Origin: CAJXMH01 sp964001305
GTDB lineage: Bacteria > Bacteroidota > Bacteroidia > Flavobacteriales_E > Vicingaceae
Direction of reading: 5' to 3'
NCBI GenBank assembly: GCA_964001305.1
Contig: CAXFAI010000039.1
Coordinates: 1-64,000, forward strand
DNA length: 64,000 bases
A program made the position numbers and the translations under genes. The notes beneath the pieces were generated by a model. The model was not told the DNA's origin, ran no database searches, and saw nothing but the letters and a program-made list of their open reading frames with translations. Below are positions 1-8,427 of this stretch, piece by piece (within the stretch, counting starts at the first letter, position 1; each line of letters opens with the position of its first letter).

Positions 1-403
1 AAACCAAGTCAATTTCTTCAATTACATTTTCTAAAAGTTTTACCGAAGTGTGTGGATTTAAAGCCACTCCTGCTTGCATGCCTTCAGCTTTTATGGCTTG
101 TATGGTGCGGTGTAAGTGGGTGCAAGCTTCATAATGTACGCTTAGTATATCGGCTCCTACGGCTTTAAAATCCTTGATGTATCGATCGGGTTTTTCAATC
201 ATTAAGTGCACATCAAATGGCTTTTCCGCATGCGGCTTTATGGATTTGATGACCGGCATTCCAAAAGAGATGTTTGGAACAAAGTTTCCATCCATCACAT
301 CTATGTGATAATAGTCTGCTTCGCTTTGATTAATGATGTCACAAGCGGCTTTTAAATTGGAAAAGTCAGCAGCTAAAATAGAGGGAGCGATTAAGGGTGC
401 CAT
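1..403 (-). CDS. rpe: Ribulose-phosphate 3-epimerase (partial, C-terminus outside window)
   Basis: Cytosolic TIM-barrel metalloenzyme that interconverts ribulose-5-phosphate and xylulose-5-phosphate in the pentose phosphate pathway. The reading frame starts at the ATG at 403 and stays open to base 1, giving about 134 residues. The start reads MAPLIAPSILAADFSNL, the classical epimerase N-terminus, followed by YYHIDVMDGNFVPN (metal-binding His and Asp) and DVHLMIEKP (second metal His). The remaining third, including the second catalytic Asp, lies beyond the window. The gene follows rpoD after 39 bp, and a TAnnTTTG -7 element at 418-425 in that gap suggests its own promoter. Family assignment is secure; only the end is missing. 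Confidence 0.95.
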   Translation of the reverse strand, partial: MAPLIAPSILAADFSNLKAACDIINQSEADYYHIDVMDGNFVPNISFGMPVIKSIKPHAEKPFDVHLMIEKPDRYIKDFKAVGADILSVHYEACTHLHRTIQAIKAEGMQAGVALNPHTSVKLLENVIEEIDLV

Positions 404-417
404 AGTCTTCTTTTTTG

Positions 418-425
418 CAAAAGTA
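418..425 (-). promoter_or_regulatory. Bacteroidota -7 promoter element for rpe
   Basis: On the minus strand the sequence reads TACTTTTG, a full match to the TAnnTTTG -7 element of the Bacteroidota primary sigma factor. It lies 14 bp before the rpe ATG, in the short gap behind rpoD. No clear TTG -33 element is present at the usual distance, so the call rests on the -7 box and its placement. Confidence 0.45.
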
Positions 426-442
426 GCTATTAAATGGCCGCT

Positions 443-1309
443 TTAACCGAGGTAGGCTTTTAATATTTTACACTTGCTATTCACCTTTAATCTGCGCACT
501 GCTTTTTCTTTTATCTGGCGCACTCGCTCTCGTGTCAGGTCAAACAGTTCTCCAATTTCTTCTAAGCTGTGTGGGCGTCTTCCTTTTAGCCCAAAAAACA
601 AACGAATTACTTCTGATTCACGAGCGGGTAGGGTAGTGAGCAGATGCTCAATTTCATTACTTAAGGATTCATGAATAAGTTTTTTGTCTGGGTCGGGAAT
701 GTCTTCATTAGACATGAGCTCATACATATTGCTGCTGTCCTCATCATTGGAAAGAGGAGCATCCATAGAAACATGCCGGCGGCTGTTTTTCATAGAGATT
801 TTAATATCTGCCTCTGGAATATCTAAACATTCAGCAATTTCATGTTCCAATGGCTCCCGCTCATACTTTTGTTCTAAATCGTTAAAGGTTTTACGCACTT
901 TATTAATTGCGCCAATTTTGTTTAAGGGTAAGCGAACAATGCGCGATTGCTCTGCCAAGGCTTGTAAAATAGATTGTCTGATCCACCAAACGGCATACGA
1001 TATAAACTTAAAGCCGCGAGTTTCATCAAAACGCTGCGCCGCTTTAATCAACCCTAAATTACCTTCATTAATTAAATCAGGAAGGCTTAGGCCTTGATTT
1101 TGATATTGTTTAGAAACCGAGACAACAAACCTCAAATTAGCCTTAGTTAAACGCTCTAAAGCAACGGGATCTCCGGCTTTAATCTTCCGAGCAAGTTCCA
1201 CTTCTTCTTCGGCGGTAATTAAATCTACTTTGCCAATTTCATGTAAATAGCGATCTAGTGAAACCGTTTGACGGTTGGTAATACTCTTGGTAATCTTAAG
1301 TTGTCTCAT
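443..1309 (-). CDS. rpoD: Primary RNA polymerase sigma factor (sigma-70, RpoD/SigA type)
   Basis: Housekeeping sigma factor that directs RNA polymerase to TTG/TAnnTTTG promoters. At 288 residues it has the compact Bacteroidota form: it begins directly with region 1.2 (SLDRYLHEIGKVDLI, residues 17-31) and lacks region 1.1 and the non-conserved insert of proteobacterial RpoD. Region 2 is seen at residues 51-120, with the -10 recognition helix KFISYAVWWIRQSI at 101-114; region 3 spans about 125-200; region 4 carries the helix-turn-helix SLEEIGELFDLTRERVRQI at 248-266. It is transcribed in the same direction as pnp, 180 bp downstream and beyond a terminator, so it probably has its own promoter. 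Identification is certain; 'primary' follows from the regions present. Confidence 0.96.
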   Translation of the reverse strand: MRQLKITKSITNRQTVSLDRYLHEIGKVDLITAEEEVELARKIKAGDPVALERLTKANLRFVVSVSKQYQNQGLSLPDLINEGNLGLIKAAQRFDETRGFKFISYAVWWIRQSILQALAEQSRIVRLPLNKIGAINKVRKTFNDLEQKYEREPLEHEIAECLDIPEADIKISMKNSRRHVSMDAPLSNDEDSSNMYELMSNEDIPDPDKKLIHESLSNEIEHLLTTLPARESEVIRLFFGLKGRRPHSLEEIGELFDLTRERVRQIKEKAVRRLKVNSKCKILKAYLG

Positions 1310-1442
1310 ATTCCCTGTTCGTTGGTTAGTGTGGTAGAAAAGTTAATGACTTGGTAGATAAGTCCTTATAAATATAGGGAAAAAATGAGTCGCCTCGTTA
1401 AGGATTTTTAACAGGCATTTTATTTAGAAGATTTCTAAATAA

Positions 1443-1471
1443 AAAAAGGCCCATCAACGATGAGCCTTTTT
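1443..1471 (-). terminator. Rho-independent terminator of pnp
   Basis: Inverted repeat just behind the pnp stop. On the minus strand a 13-bp stem (one G-U pair) with a GTT loop is followed by a run of T residues (complement of 1441-1447). It separates pnp from rpoD. Confidence 0.85.
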
Positions 1472-1489
1472 GTTATGCAAAATTTATTT

Positions 1490-3616
1490 TTAATCCTGCT
1501 TTTCAGGTTTAGGTAACAATACCTTTCTTGAAAGCTTAAACTTTTTCGTTTTTGGGTCAATCGCTACAAGTTTCACTTTTACCATTTCACCTTCCTTCAA
1601 TTCATCAGCCACATTTTCTACGCGGTGATGTGCAATTTCAGAAACGTGCAACAAGCCATCTTGACCTGGTAAAACTTCTACAAAAGCACCAAAAGGAACA
1701 ATTGATTTCACCTTTCCTTCATAAGTTTCGCCTACTTCAGGAACAGCGGTAATAGCCTTAATTCGAGCAATGGCAGCATCTGAGCTTTCACGATTGTTAG
1801 AAACAATGTCAATGACTCCTTTACCATCAATTTCTTCAAGTACGATTTCCGCTCCGGTTTCTTCTTGAATGGTTTGAATGATTTTACCACCTGGTCCAAT
1901 CACTGCACCAATCATTTCTTTCGGAATGGTCATTTGTACAATTCTTGGCGCATTGGCTTTGTAATCATCTCTTGGAGATTCAATGGTCTTATTCATTTCT
2001 CCTAAAATGTGCATTCTTCCTTCTCTTGCTTGCTTCAAAGCTTCACCAATTACTTGGAAAGAAAGTCCACTGATTTTAATGTCCATTTGACAAGCCGTAA
2101 TACCGTCTTTTGTTCCGGTTACTTTAAAGTCCATGTCACCTAAGTGATCTTCATCACCTAAAATATCCGATAGAACCGCATATTTGTCACCTTTAGAAAT
2201 CAATCCCATGGCAATTCCTGAAACCGCTTTCTTCATTTTAACACCAGCGTCCATTAAGGCTAAAGAGCCTGCACAAACGGTAGCCATAGAAGAAGAACCG
2301 TTAGATTCTAAGATATCAGAAACGACACGGATGGTATAAGGGTTTTCTTCACCTTTAGGAACCATTGGTTTCAAAGCTCTCATGGCTAAGTTTCCGTGTC
2401 CAACTTCTCTTCTTCCCGGACCTCTGTTTGGTCTTGCTTCTCCAGTTGAGAAAGAAGGGAAGTTATAGTGAAGAATGAATTTGTCTGAGTCAACGATTAC
2501 TGCACCATCAATTCTTTGCTCATCCATTTTTGAACCAAGCGTTACTGAAGTTAATGATTGAGTTTCTCCTCTTGTAAAAATAGAAGAACCATGAGCTCCT
2601 GGTAAATAGTCAATTTCTGACCAAATGGCTCTCACTTGATTCATATCTCTACCATCAAGTCTAACTCTTTCATTTAATACGCAATCTCTTACGGCTTCTT
2701 TTTGAACCTTGCCAAAATACTGACCTAATAAATAAGCCTTTTCAGCTGCTTCTTCTTCACCTAATTCAGCGATAAAAGCTTCTTTAACCGCTTTAAATTT
2801 ATCGCTTCTTAAATGCTTGTCGTTAATGCCTTCTTTCGCAATGGCATAGCACTTATCGTAAGCAAAAGCTTGAATTTTTTCCTTTAATTCTTCGTCTTTT
2901 CTTTCGTGATCATATTCTCTTTTGGCTTTGCCAACTTTAGCGGCTAAATCCAATTGCGCTTGGCATTGTGCCTTAATGGTTTTGTGCGCTTCTTCAATCG
3001 CTTGAAGCATTTCTTCCTCAGAAACTTCTTTCATTTCACCTTCAACCATCACAATGCTGTCCATGGTACCGGCTACCATTAAATCGATATCTGCATCAGC
3101 TAAAACATCTAAGTTTGGATTGATAACCCAAGAACCATTTAATCGAGCCACTCTAACTTCAGAAGTTGGTCCATTGAAAGGAATATCAGATACTGCCACA
3201 GCAGCTGATGCTGCTAAACAAGCCAATGCGTCTGGCAATACATTTTCTTCTGCTGATATTAAAGAGATTTGTAAAATGGTATCGGCATGATAATCGTCTG
3301 GAAAAAGTGGACGTAAAGCACGGTCTACCAATCTTGAAATTAAAACTTCAGCATCTGAAGGCTTTGATTCTCTTTTAAGAAATCCACCTGGGAATCGTCC
3401 AATTGATGAAAATTTCTCTCTGTAGTCTACCATTAAAGGTAAAAAGTCTACATCTTCTTTCGCTTCTTTAACAGAAACGATTGTTGCTAAAAGCATGGTG
3501 TTTCCCATTTTTACTACAACAGAACCATCGGCTTGCTTAGCCAATCTTCCTGTTTCCATGCTTATTTCCCGACCATCGGGAAGTGTCATTGTTTGAATAA
3601 TTGCTTGTTGTGACAT
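1490..3616 (-). CDS. pnp: Polyribonucleotide nucleotidyltransferase (PNPase)
   Basis: Phosphorolytic 3'-to-5' exoribonuclease, a trimer that degrades mRNA. At 708 residues it has full family length. Domain order: RNase PH-like domain 1 (about 10-235), helical linker (about 240-320), catalytic RNase PH-like domain 2 (about 325-550, with RGETQSLTSVTLG, FPSFSTGEARPNRGPGRRE and GDEDHLGDMDFKVTGT), a KH domain (about 563-620, IGAVIGPGGKIIQTI) and an S1 domain (about 630-700, YEGKVKSIVPFGAFVEVLPG). It lies 109 bp downstream of rpsO with a strong terminator in the gap, the rpsO-pnp arrangement of many bacteria, so expression may depend on read-through. No defect seen. Confidence 0.97.
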   Translation of the reverse strand: MSQQAIIQTMTLPDGREISMETGRLAKQADGSVVVKMGNTMLLATIVSVKEAKEDVDFLPLMVDYREKFSSIGRFPGGFLKRESKPSDAEVLISRLVDRALRPLFPDDYHADTILQISLISAEENVLPDALACLAASAAVAVSDIPFNGPTSEVRVARLNGSWVINPNLDVLADADIDLMVAGTMDSIVMVEGEMKEVSEEEMLQAIEEAHKTIKAQCQAQLDLAAKVGKAKREYDHERKDEELKEKIQAFAYDKCYAIAKEGINDKHLRSDKFKAVKEAFIAELGEEEAAEKAYLLGQYFGKVQKEAVRDCVLNERVRLDGRDMNQVRAIWSEIDYLPGAHGSSIFTRGETQSLTSVTLGSKMDEQRIDGAVIVDSDKFILHYNFPSFSTGEARPNRGPGRREVGHGNLAMRALKPMVPKGEENPYTIRVVSDILESNGSSSMATVCAGSLALMDAGVKMKKAVSGIAMGLISKGDKYAVLSDILGDEDHLGDMDFKVTGTKDGITACQMDIKISGLSFQVIGEALKQAREGRMHILGEMNKTIESPRDDYKANAPRIVQMTIPKEMIGAVIGPGGKIIQTIQEETGAEIVLEEIDGKGVIDIVSNNRESSDAAIARIKAITAVPEVGETYEGKVKSIVPFGAFVEVLPGQDGLLHVSEIAHHRVENVADELKEGEMVKVKLVAIDPKTKKFKLSRKVLLPKPEKQD

Positions 3617-3653
3617 ATGTTGTATTTAATCTTTGTCGTTTGAAAAAAAGAAA

Positions 3654-3681
3654 AGGGGGACCATGTTAAATATGTCCCCCT
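3654..3681 (-). terminator. Terminator between rpsO and pnp
   Basis: On the minus strand a GC-rich stem (AGGGGGACAT opposite ATGGTCCCCCT, one bulged base) with an AT-rich loop is followed by TTTTCTTTTTTT. It sits between the rpsO stop (3726) and the pnp start (3616), so it can end rpsO transcripts or act as a partial terminator ahead of pnp. Confidence 0.88.
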
Positions 3682-3725
3682 CTCCTGAAAATTTTAATTG
3701 TAAGCTAATGCTTGAGCTTGATGCA

Positions 3726-3995
3726 TTATTTTCTAATACCTAACTCTTTAATCAGCTCTCTATATTTTAAGATATCCTTGTTTTTAAGGTAATCTAAAAG
3801 TCTTCTTCTTTTACCAACCATTGTAACAAGTGCCTTTTCGGTAGCAAAATCTTTTTGATTTACTTTTAAGTGACCTGTTAAGTGGTTAATCTTTTCTGTA
3901 AAAAGTGCAATTTGTCCTTCGGTTGAACCTGTGTCGCTCTTACCTTTTCCGAACTTTTCAAATATGCTCTGCTTCTTCTCGCTTGTAATTGCCAT
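3726..3995 (-). CDS. rpsO: 30S ribosomal protein S15
   Basis: Small-subunit protein that binds 16S rRNA in the platform. The product is 89 residues from the ATG at 3995 (MAITSEKKQSIFEKFG), the normal S15 length; an in-frame ATG 36 bp upstream would add twelve residues with no counterpart in the family. Conserved blocks are DTGSTEGQIALFTEKINHLTGHL and the C-terminal GKRRRLLDYLKNKD. An AAGGA lies upstream of this start, and a TAAATTTG -7 element (4029-4036, minus) lies in the 49-bp gap after accD. Downstream is a terminator, then pnp. Confidence 0.96.
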   Translation of the reverse strand: MAITSEKKQSIFEKFGKGKSDTGSTEGQIALFTEKINHLTGHLKVNQKDFATEKALVTMVGKRRRLLDYLKNKDILKYRELIKELGIRK

Positions 3996-4028
3996 GATAT
4001 TTATATCTTCCTTAGAATTTTGAGGGTG

Positions 4029-4036
4029 CAAATTTA
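4029..4036 (-). promoter_or_regulatory. -7 promoter element for rpsO
   Basis: Minus strand TAAATTTG matches TAnnTTTG, about 33 bp before the rpsO ATG in the accD-rpsO gap. A TTG at the expected upstream distance is not evident, so this is a moderate call. Confidence 0.4.
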
Positions 4037-4044
4037 TAAAATAT

Positions 4045-4905
4045 TTATTTACTATCTACCTCATTTTTAAACAATCTTATTAATTGAGTCATTTTTTCTT
4101 TTAAATTCTTACGCTCAACAATAAAATCAAGGAATCCATGCTCAAGCAAAAACTCAGAACGTTGGAATCCTTCTGGTAAATCTTTTCCAATGGTTTCTTT
4201 CACCACTCTAGGACCAGCAAAACCAATAAGTGCATTGGGTTCTGCAAAATTTAAATCACCAAGCATGGCAAAAGAAGCGGTAACTCCTCCAGTTGTTGGA
4301 TCGGTTAAAAAGGAGAAATAAGGTAATTGTGCATCGGCTAATTGTGTGAGTTTAGCAGATGTTTTTGCCATTTGCATTAACGAAAAGGCAGCTTCCATCA
4401 TACGAGCACCACCTGATTTTGAAATCATCATAAATGGCATTTGATGCTTGATGCTGTAGTCAATTGCTCTTGCAATTTTTTCTCCAACAACCGAGCCCAT
4501 AGAACCACCTATGAAACTAAAGTCCATAGCAGCTACCATTAGCTTTTCGCCGTTTACCAATCCATGAGCCGTGCGAGCTGCATCTTTTAGATTGGTTTTC
4601 TTTTGCGTGGCTTTTATACGGTCTTTATACTTTTTGGTATCTGAAAATTTTAATGGATCTGCTGAACTTAAGTTCTTATTGATTTCTGAAAATTTTCCTT
4701 CATCAAAAAGAATCTGAAAATAAGATTCGGCATCAATCCGCTCATGATGACCACATTCTTGACAAACGCTTAAATTGTTACTATGGTCTTCCTGAGGGAT
4801 AACCGTATTACAATTAGGACATTTGTACCAAAGTCCTTCTGGCGTTTCCTTTTTTTCTTGTGTTGGGGTTAAAATCCCCTCTTTTATTCTTTTAAACCAA
4901 CCCAT
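4045..4905 (-). CDS. accD: Acetyl-CoA carboxylase carboxyltransferase subunit beta
   Basis: Beta subunit of the carboxyltransferase half-reaction that makes malonyl-CoA for fatty-acid synthesis; it works with AccA, which is not in this window. The 286-residue protein opens with a four-cysteine zinc ribbon (C29, C32, C48, C51) and continues with a crotonase-fold carboxyltransferase domain (about 85-270) including SKSGGARMMEA and TDPTTGGVTASFAMLGD. It starts 26 bp behind fbaB and is followed by rpsO after 49 bp, all on the same strand, so fbaB-accD are probably co-transcribed. Length and motifs are standard. Confidence 0.96.
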   Translation of the reverse strand: MGWFKRIKEGILTPTQEKKETPEGLWYKCPNCNTVIPQEDHSNNLSVCQECGHHERIDAESYFQILFDEGKFSEINKNLSSADPLKFSDTKKYKDRIKATQKKTNLKDAARTAHGLVNGEKLMVAAMDFSFIGGSMGSVVGEKIARAIDYSIKHQMPFMMISKSGGARMMEAAFSLMQMAKTSAKLTQLADAQLPYFSFLTDPTTGGVTASFAMLGDLNFAEPNALIGFAGPRVVKETIGKDLPEGFQRSEFLLEHGFLDFIVERKNLKEKMTQLIRLFKNEVDSK

Positions 4906-4931
4906 ACAGCTCTCTTTCCTTTTTTTAGGTG

Positions 4932-5996
4932 TTAGCTAATTGTAATTTCTTTTGCAAGATAAACATCTTGAATGGAATTCAACAATTCAACACCCTCATT
5001 CATTGGCTTTTGAAATGCTTTTCTTCCTGAAATTAAACCATGTCCGCCTGCTCTTTTGTTCACAACTGCAGTGGTGATAGCATCACTCATATCTGAAGAA
5101 CCTGAACCAGTCGATGCTCCACCAGAGTTAATTAATCCCGCTCTACCCATATAGCAATTAGCTACTTGGTATCGGCATAAATCAATCGGATGATCTGAAC
5201 TTAATTCAGAATATACTTTATCGTGTGTTTTACCAAAACCAATGGCCGTGTAACCGCCATTATTGGTTGGTAATTTTTGCTTAATGATATCTGCTTGAAT
5301 GGTAACACCCAAGTGATTTGCTTGAGCGGTAATGTCAGTTGCTGTGTGATAATCCACACCATCTTTTTTGAAATCACTGTTTCTCAAATAGCACCATAAA
5401 ATAGTAGCCATTCCAAGTTCATGTGCTCTTTCAAAAGCTTCCGCAACTTCAATAATTTGACGATTGCTGTCATCAGAACCAAAGTAAATGGTAGCTCCAA
5501 CTGCTGTAGCACCTAAATTCCATGCTTCATCTACCGAACCAAACGAAATTTGAGAAAAGGTATTTGGGTAGGTTAAAAGTTCATTGTGATTTAATTTCAC
5601 AATGAAAGGAATTTTATGCGCATATTTTCTAGACACTGAAGCTAAAACACCGAAGGTAGAAGCCACTGCATTACAACCACCTTCAATGGCAAGTTTTACA
5701 ATGTTTTCAGGGTCAAAGTAAATAGGATTTGGAGCAAAAGATGCACCGGCTGAATGTTCTATTCCTTGATCAACAGGAAGTATAGAAACGTAACCTGTAC
5801 CCCCTAAACGTCCATGACTGTACAAGTCTTGAAGGCTTCTTAGCACTTGCGGGCTTCGGTTGCTATCTTTAAAAATTCGATCTACAAAGTCTTCACCGGG
5901 TAGGTGCAACATTTCTTTATTAATGGTCTTGCATTCATGCGCTAAAAGATGGTCTCTTTGGTCTCCTAGTAGCGCTTCGATTTTTGATATTGACAT
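4932..5996 (-). CDS. fbaB: Class I fructose-bisphosphate aldolase (FbaB/DhnA type)
   Basis: Glycolytic/gluconeogenic Schiff-base aldolase cleaving fructose-1,6-bisphosphate to dihydroxyacetone phosphate and glyceraldehyde-3-phosphate. It is the DhnA/FbaB (archaeal-like class IA) type, not the zinc-dependent class II enzyme. The 354 residues match E. coli FbaB length; visible landmarks are SILPVDQGIEHSAG, PFIVKLNHNELL, the central barrel AVGATIYFGSDD and the phosphate-binding end LINSGGASTGSG. A well-formed promoter (TTG, 21 bp, TAGTTTTG) precedes it. It heads a run of minus-strand genes continuing into accD. Confidence 0.92.
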   Translation of the reverse strand: MSISKIEALLGDQRDHLLAHECKTINKEMLHLPGEDFVDRIFKDSNRSPQVLRSLQDLYSHGRLGGTGYVSILPVDQGIEHSAGASFAPNPIYFDPENIVKLAIEGGCNAVASTFGVLASVSRKYAHKIPFIVKLNHNELLTYPNTFSQISFGSVDEAWNLGATAVGATIYFGSDDSNRQIIEVAEAFERAHELGMATILWCYLRNSDFKKDGVDYHTATDITAQANHLGVTIQADIIKQKLPTNNGGYTAIGFGKTHDKVYSELSSDHPIDLCRYQVANCYMGRAGLINSGGASTGSGSSDMSDAITTAVVNKRAGGHGLISGRKAFQKPMNEGVELLNSIQDVYLAKEITIS

Positions 5997-6025
5997 GTCT
6001 TCTTTATCTATTATAAAAGCGTGGG

Positions 6026-6057
6026 CAAAACTAATAAAATTTGATGGCGAACTGCAA
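6026..6057 (-). promoter_or_regulatory. Promoter of fbaB-accD
   Basis: Minus strand: TTG (6055-6057), a 21-bp spacer, and TAGTTTTG (6026-6033), matching the Bacteroidota consensus. Transcription would start shortly downstream, about 25 bp before the fbaB ATG at 5996. Confidence 0.65.
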
Positions 6058-6085
6058 TTCTCTTAGCGCCTATATTTTTTCAAAA

Positions 6086-8377
6086 TTAGAAGGGATAACC
6101 AATTCCAAAATTCAAATTGGTTTGCTTCCACCTTCCTTTAATTTCATAAGGGTCTTCTTCAGATGGGTCTTTAAAAGGAGTAGCCACATCAAGTCGTAAT
6201 ATGAAAAAACTAAAGTTGAGGCGAATTCCCGTTCCTAAGCCTAAAGCGGTTCCTTTCCATAAGGTAGCAAATTGAAACTCGGTACTTTCTCTACTATCTT
6301 CTTGTTGAACATTCCAGATGTTTCCCGCATCCAGAAAAAGAGCTCCTTCGAAAAGTTCAGATAGCGGGAAACGATATTCAAAGTTTCCAATCAGCTGCAT
6401 ATTCCCAATTTGGTCTACATCACTTTTTGAAGAGTCTGGAAGTGCACCCGGTCCTAACTCTCTTGCACGCCACGCTCTAATGTTGTTGGCTCCTCCGGCA
6501 TAAAAACTTTTTTCAAATGGCATGGCCTTACTATTCCCGTATGGAATTCCAATTCCTGTGGCAACACGATAAACCATTTTGGTTTTTCGATACAAATCTT
6601 GGTAGAATCTAAAATCTAAATCAGTTCTAACATACTGAGCATATCGAATGCCCAACAAATTGTATGAACCATCTTCATTCTGCGATAAACCATTACCATC
6701 TAAAACGGCTGAAATGGCATTTCCCGCTGATTCTGCATTAGCCCTAAAATAAATGTAGTTTTTGTCTTTATTCTTGGATTGATTGTTTAAGATAAAACTG
6801 TATTTCAATGCAAGAATAAGGTTGTCGGTATACGAATTTCGGAGAAAGGGATTGTCAATATTGGCAAGTAAGCTAGCAAATTCAGGACTTGGGTTTAGCT
6901 TAATGTAGCTTAGGTCAATCGGCTGAATGATGTGCGTTTTGGTTGAAGTTTCATTCCACGAATACGCAATATAAAGAGAGGATACTTTTCGAATGTAATC
7001 AGGACGTTCCTGATAATTATAAGAGGCATTAAAAGAAGTTCTTGGATTGCCATTAATTGAAAACCGATTGGAATTGACAAAGGGGATAATAAATCTGGGT
7101 ATTTCTAAGCTCACTTCAGGACCGAACTCAAAGGTGTTGAAAGGGAAGAAGCCGCCTCCGATATCAAGGTCTTCTTCATCGTCAGTTAATAGCTGTTGAA
7201 CTTCCAATCCACCTCTAAATCGGATGTTTAAGACTTCAGCTCCTTTAAATGTATTTTTATTTTGAAAGGTCAGGTTCCCATTTACCCCTAAGTTCCCACC
7301 ATTGTTTGTGCCTTCTGTCTGTATTGTCATTGACTTTTGCTTGTAAGGCTTCAAATCAATGTAAGCGATTAAGTCATTGCCGTTTGTATTGTAGTTTTCA
7401 TCGTACTGAATACTTACAAGTGAAAAGGTCCCGAGGCTACTTAAGTTAGAATAGGTGTTTTCTTGGTTCTCAACTTTATACAGTTTTCCCGGTCTAACGG
7501 TAATTCTTCGATTTAGTGTAGATTCTTTAAATTCATAATTGCCATAATTGATAAAGTTTAAAGAATCATATTGAGTTGAATCGGGATTGGCATTGTTTTC
7601 TCTTAAATCGGCATTGGTTCTAACCAATACATCACTAATAGTATATTTTTCGTGGTTCTTCTCAATCAAAGAGTCTGTCAATTGGTATTTATCAGAAACG
7701 TTTTTGATTAGAAGTCGAAGATTTGCCGATTTTTTTTGATGAAAGGTGTCTGCTTCAAAAACAACATATTCTCTTGAAAACTTATAATAGCCATGGTTTT
7801 TAAGCAGGGTTTCAATTCGAACCCGTTCATTCTTCAATAGTTCAAGATCGAATGGGGCCCCAACTGAAACCTTTTTGTTTAAAGAATCTTTCAAATAGAT
7901 TCGTTCAATTTCAGGATCTTTAATAATGACTTTCAAATTTGCTACAGTAAACTGTTTCCCCTTAGATACATGATACTTAAGCTTGGCTTTTTTCTTTTTT
8001 AATTTATGCTCAAATGAAACTTCATTTTCATAAAACCCTCTATTATTAAGGTAAGAGTTCATTAGTTTAACGGAAGTTGCACTTAAAGTTGAATCGTAAA
8101 TAACTGGAGGCTCACCAATCTTATCTTTGATTTTACTATCTTTTTTGTTGTAATAAAGATTGTAAATACCAAGGTAGATTTTAAAGAGACCTAAAAATTT
8201 ACGATTGGGTTTTTGCTTGCTTAACGAATAGAGTTCTTCATTGAGCTTGTTGTTTTTTTTGCTTTTAACCTTTACTTGCGTCAGCAAATGTTGATTCTTT
8301 TCTAAATGTCGTGTTGGACCACAGGCATAAAGAACCGAAATCAAAAATAAAATGGATAAAAACTTACTTTTGAGCAA
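6086..8377 (-). CDS. tamL: TamL-type outer membrane assembly lipoprotein (BamA/TamA family)
   Basis: Predicted lipid-anchored Omp85-family protein; in Bacteroidota TamL replaces TamA and is thought to act with TamB in outer-membrane biogenesis. The 763-residue protein has a lipoprotein signal (lipobox LYAC, Cys19), POTRA-like repeats (about 100-330) and a C-terminal 16-strand barrel with the GxRxW-like loop (NNIRAWRARELGPG) and a final GIGYPF ending in aromatic Phe. The start must be TTG at 8377: no ATG lies upstream before an in-frame stop, and the first later Met would remove the signal peptide. It diverges from a methyltransferase gene with only 50 bp between the starts. The TamL versus generic BamA-like assignment rests on the lipobox. 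Confidence 0.85.
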   Translation of the reverse strand: MLKSKFLSILFLISVLYACGPTRHLEKNQHLLTQVKVKSKKNNKLNEELYSLSKQKPNRKFLGLFKIYLGIYNLYYNKKDSKIKDKIGEPPVIYDSTLSATSVKLMNSYLNNRGFYENEVSFEHKLKKKKAKLKYHVSKGKQFTVANLKVIIKDPEIERIYLKDSLNKKVSVGAPFDLELLKNERVRIETLLKNHGYYKFSREYVVFEADTFHQKKSANLRLLIKNVSDKYQLTDSLIEKNHEKYTISDVLVRTNADLRENNANPDSTQYDSLNFINYGNYEFKESTLNRRITVRPGKLYKVENQENTYSNLSSLGTFSLVSIQYDENYNTNGNDLIAYIDLKPYKQKSMTIQTEGTNNGGNLGVNGNLTFQNKNTFKGAEVLNIRFRGGLEVQQLLTDDEEDLDIGGGFFPFNTFEFGPEVSLEIPRFIIPFVNSNRFSINGNPRTSFNASYNYQERPDYIRKVSSLYIAYSWNETSTKTHIIQPIDLSYIKLNPSPEFASLLANIDNPFLRNSYTDNLILALKYSFILNNQSKNKDKNYIYFRANAESAGNAISAVLDGNGLSQNEDGSYNLLGIRYAQYVRTDLDFRFYQDLYRKTKMVYRVATGIGIPYGNSKAMPFEKSFYAGGANNIRAWRARELGPGALPDSSKSDVDQIGNMQLIGNFEYRFPLSELFEGALFLDAGNIWNVQQEDSRESTEFQFATLWKGTALGLGTGIRLNFSFFILRLDVATPFKDPSEEDPYEIKGRWKQTNLNFGIGYPF

Positions 8378-8427
8378 ATGCTTGAAAATAGTGCTTTACA
8401 GCAATTAAAACTGCGAAGTTATACAAT

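Noticed and set aside
684..1097. 137-codon open frame antisense to rpoD
   Set aside because: Shadow of a certain gene in the opposite frame, no motifs or start signals.
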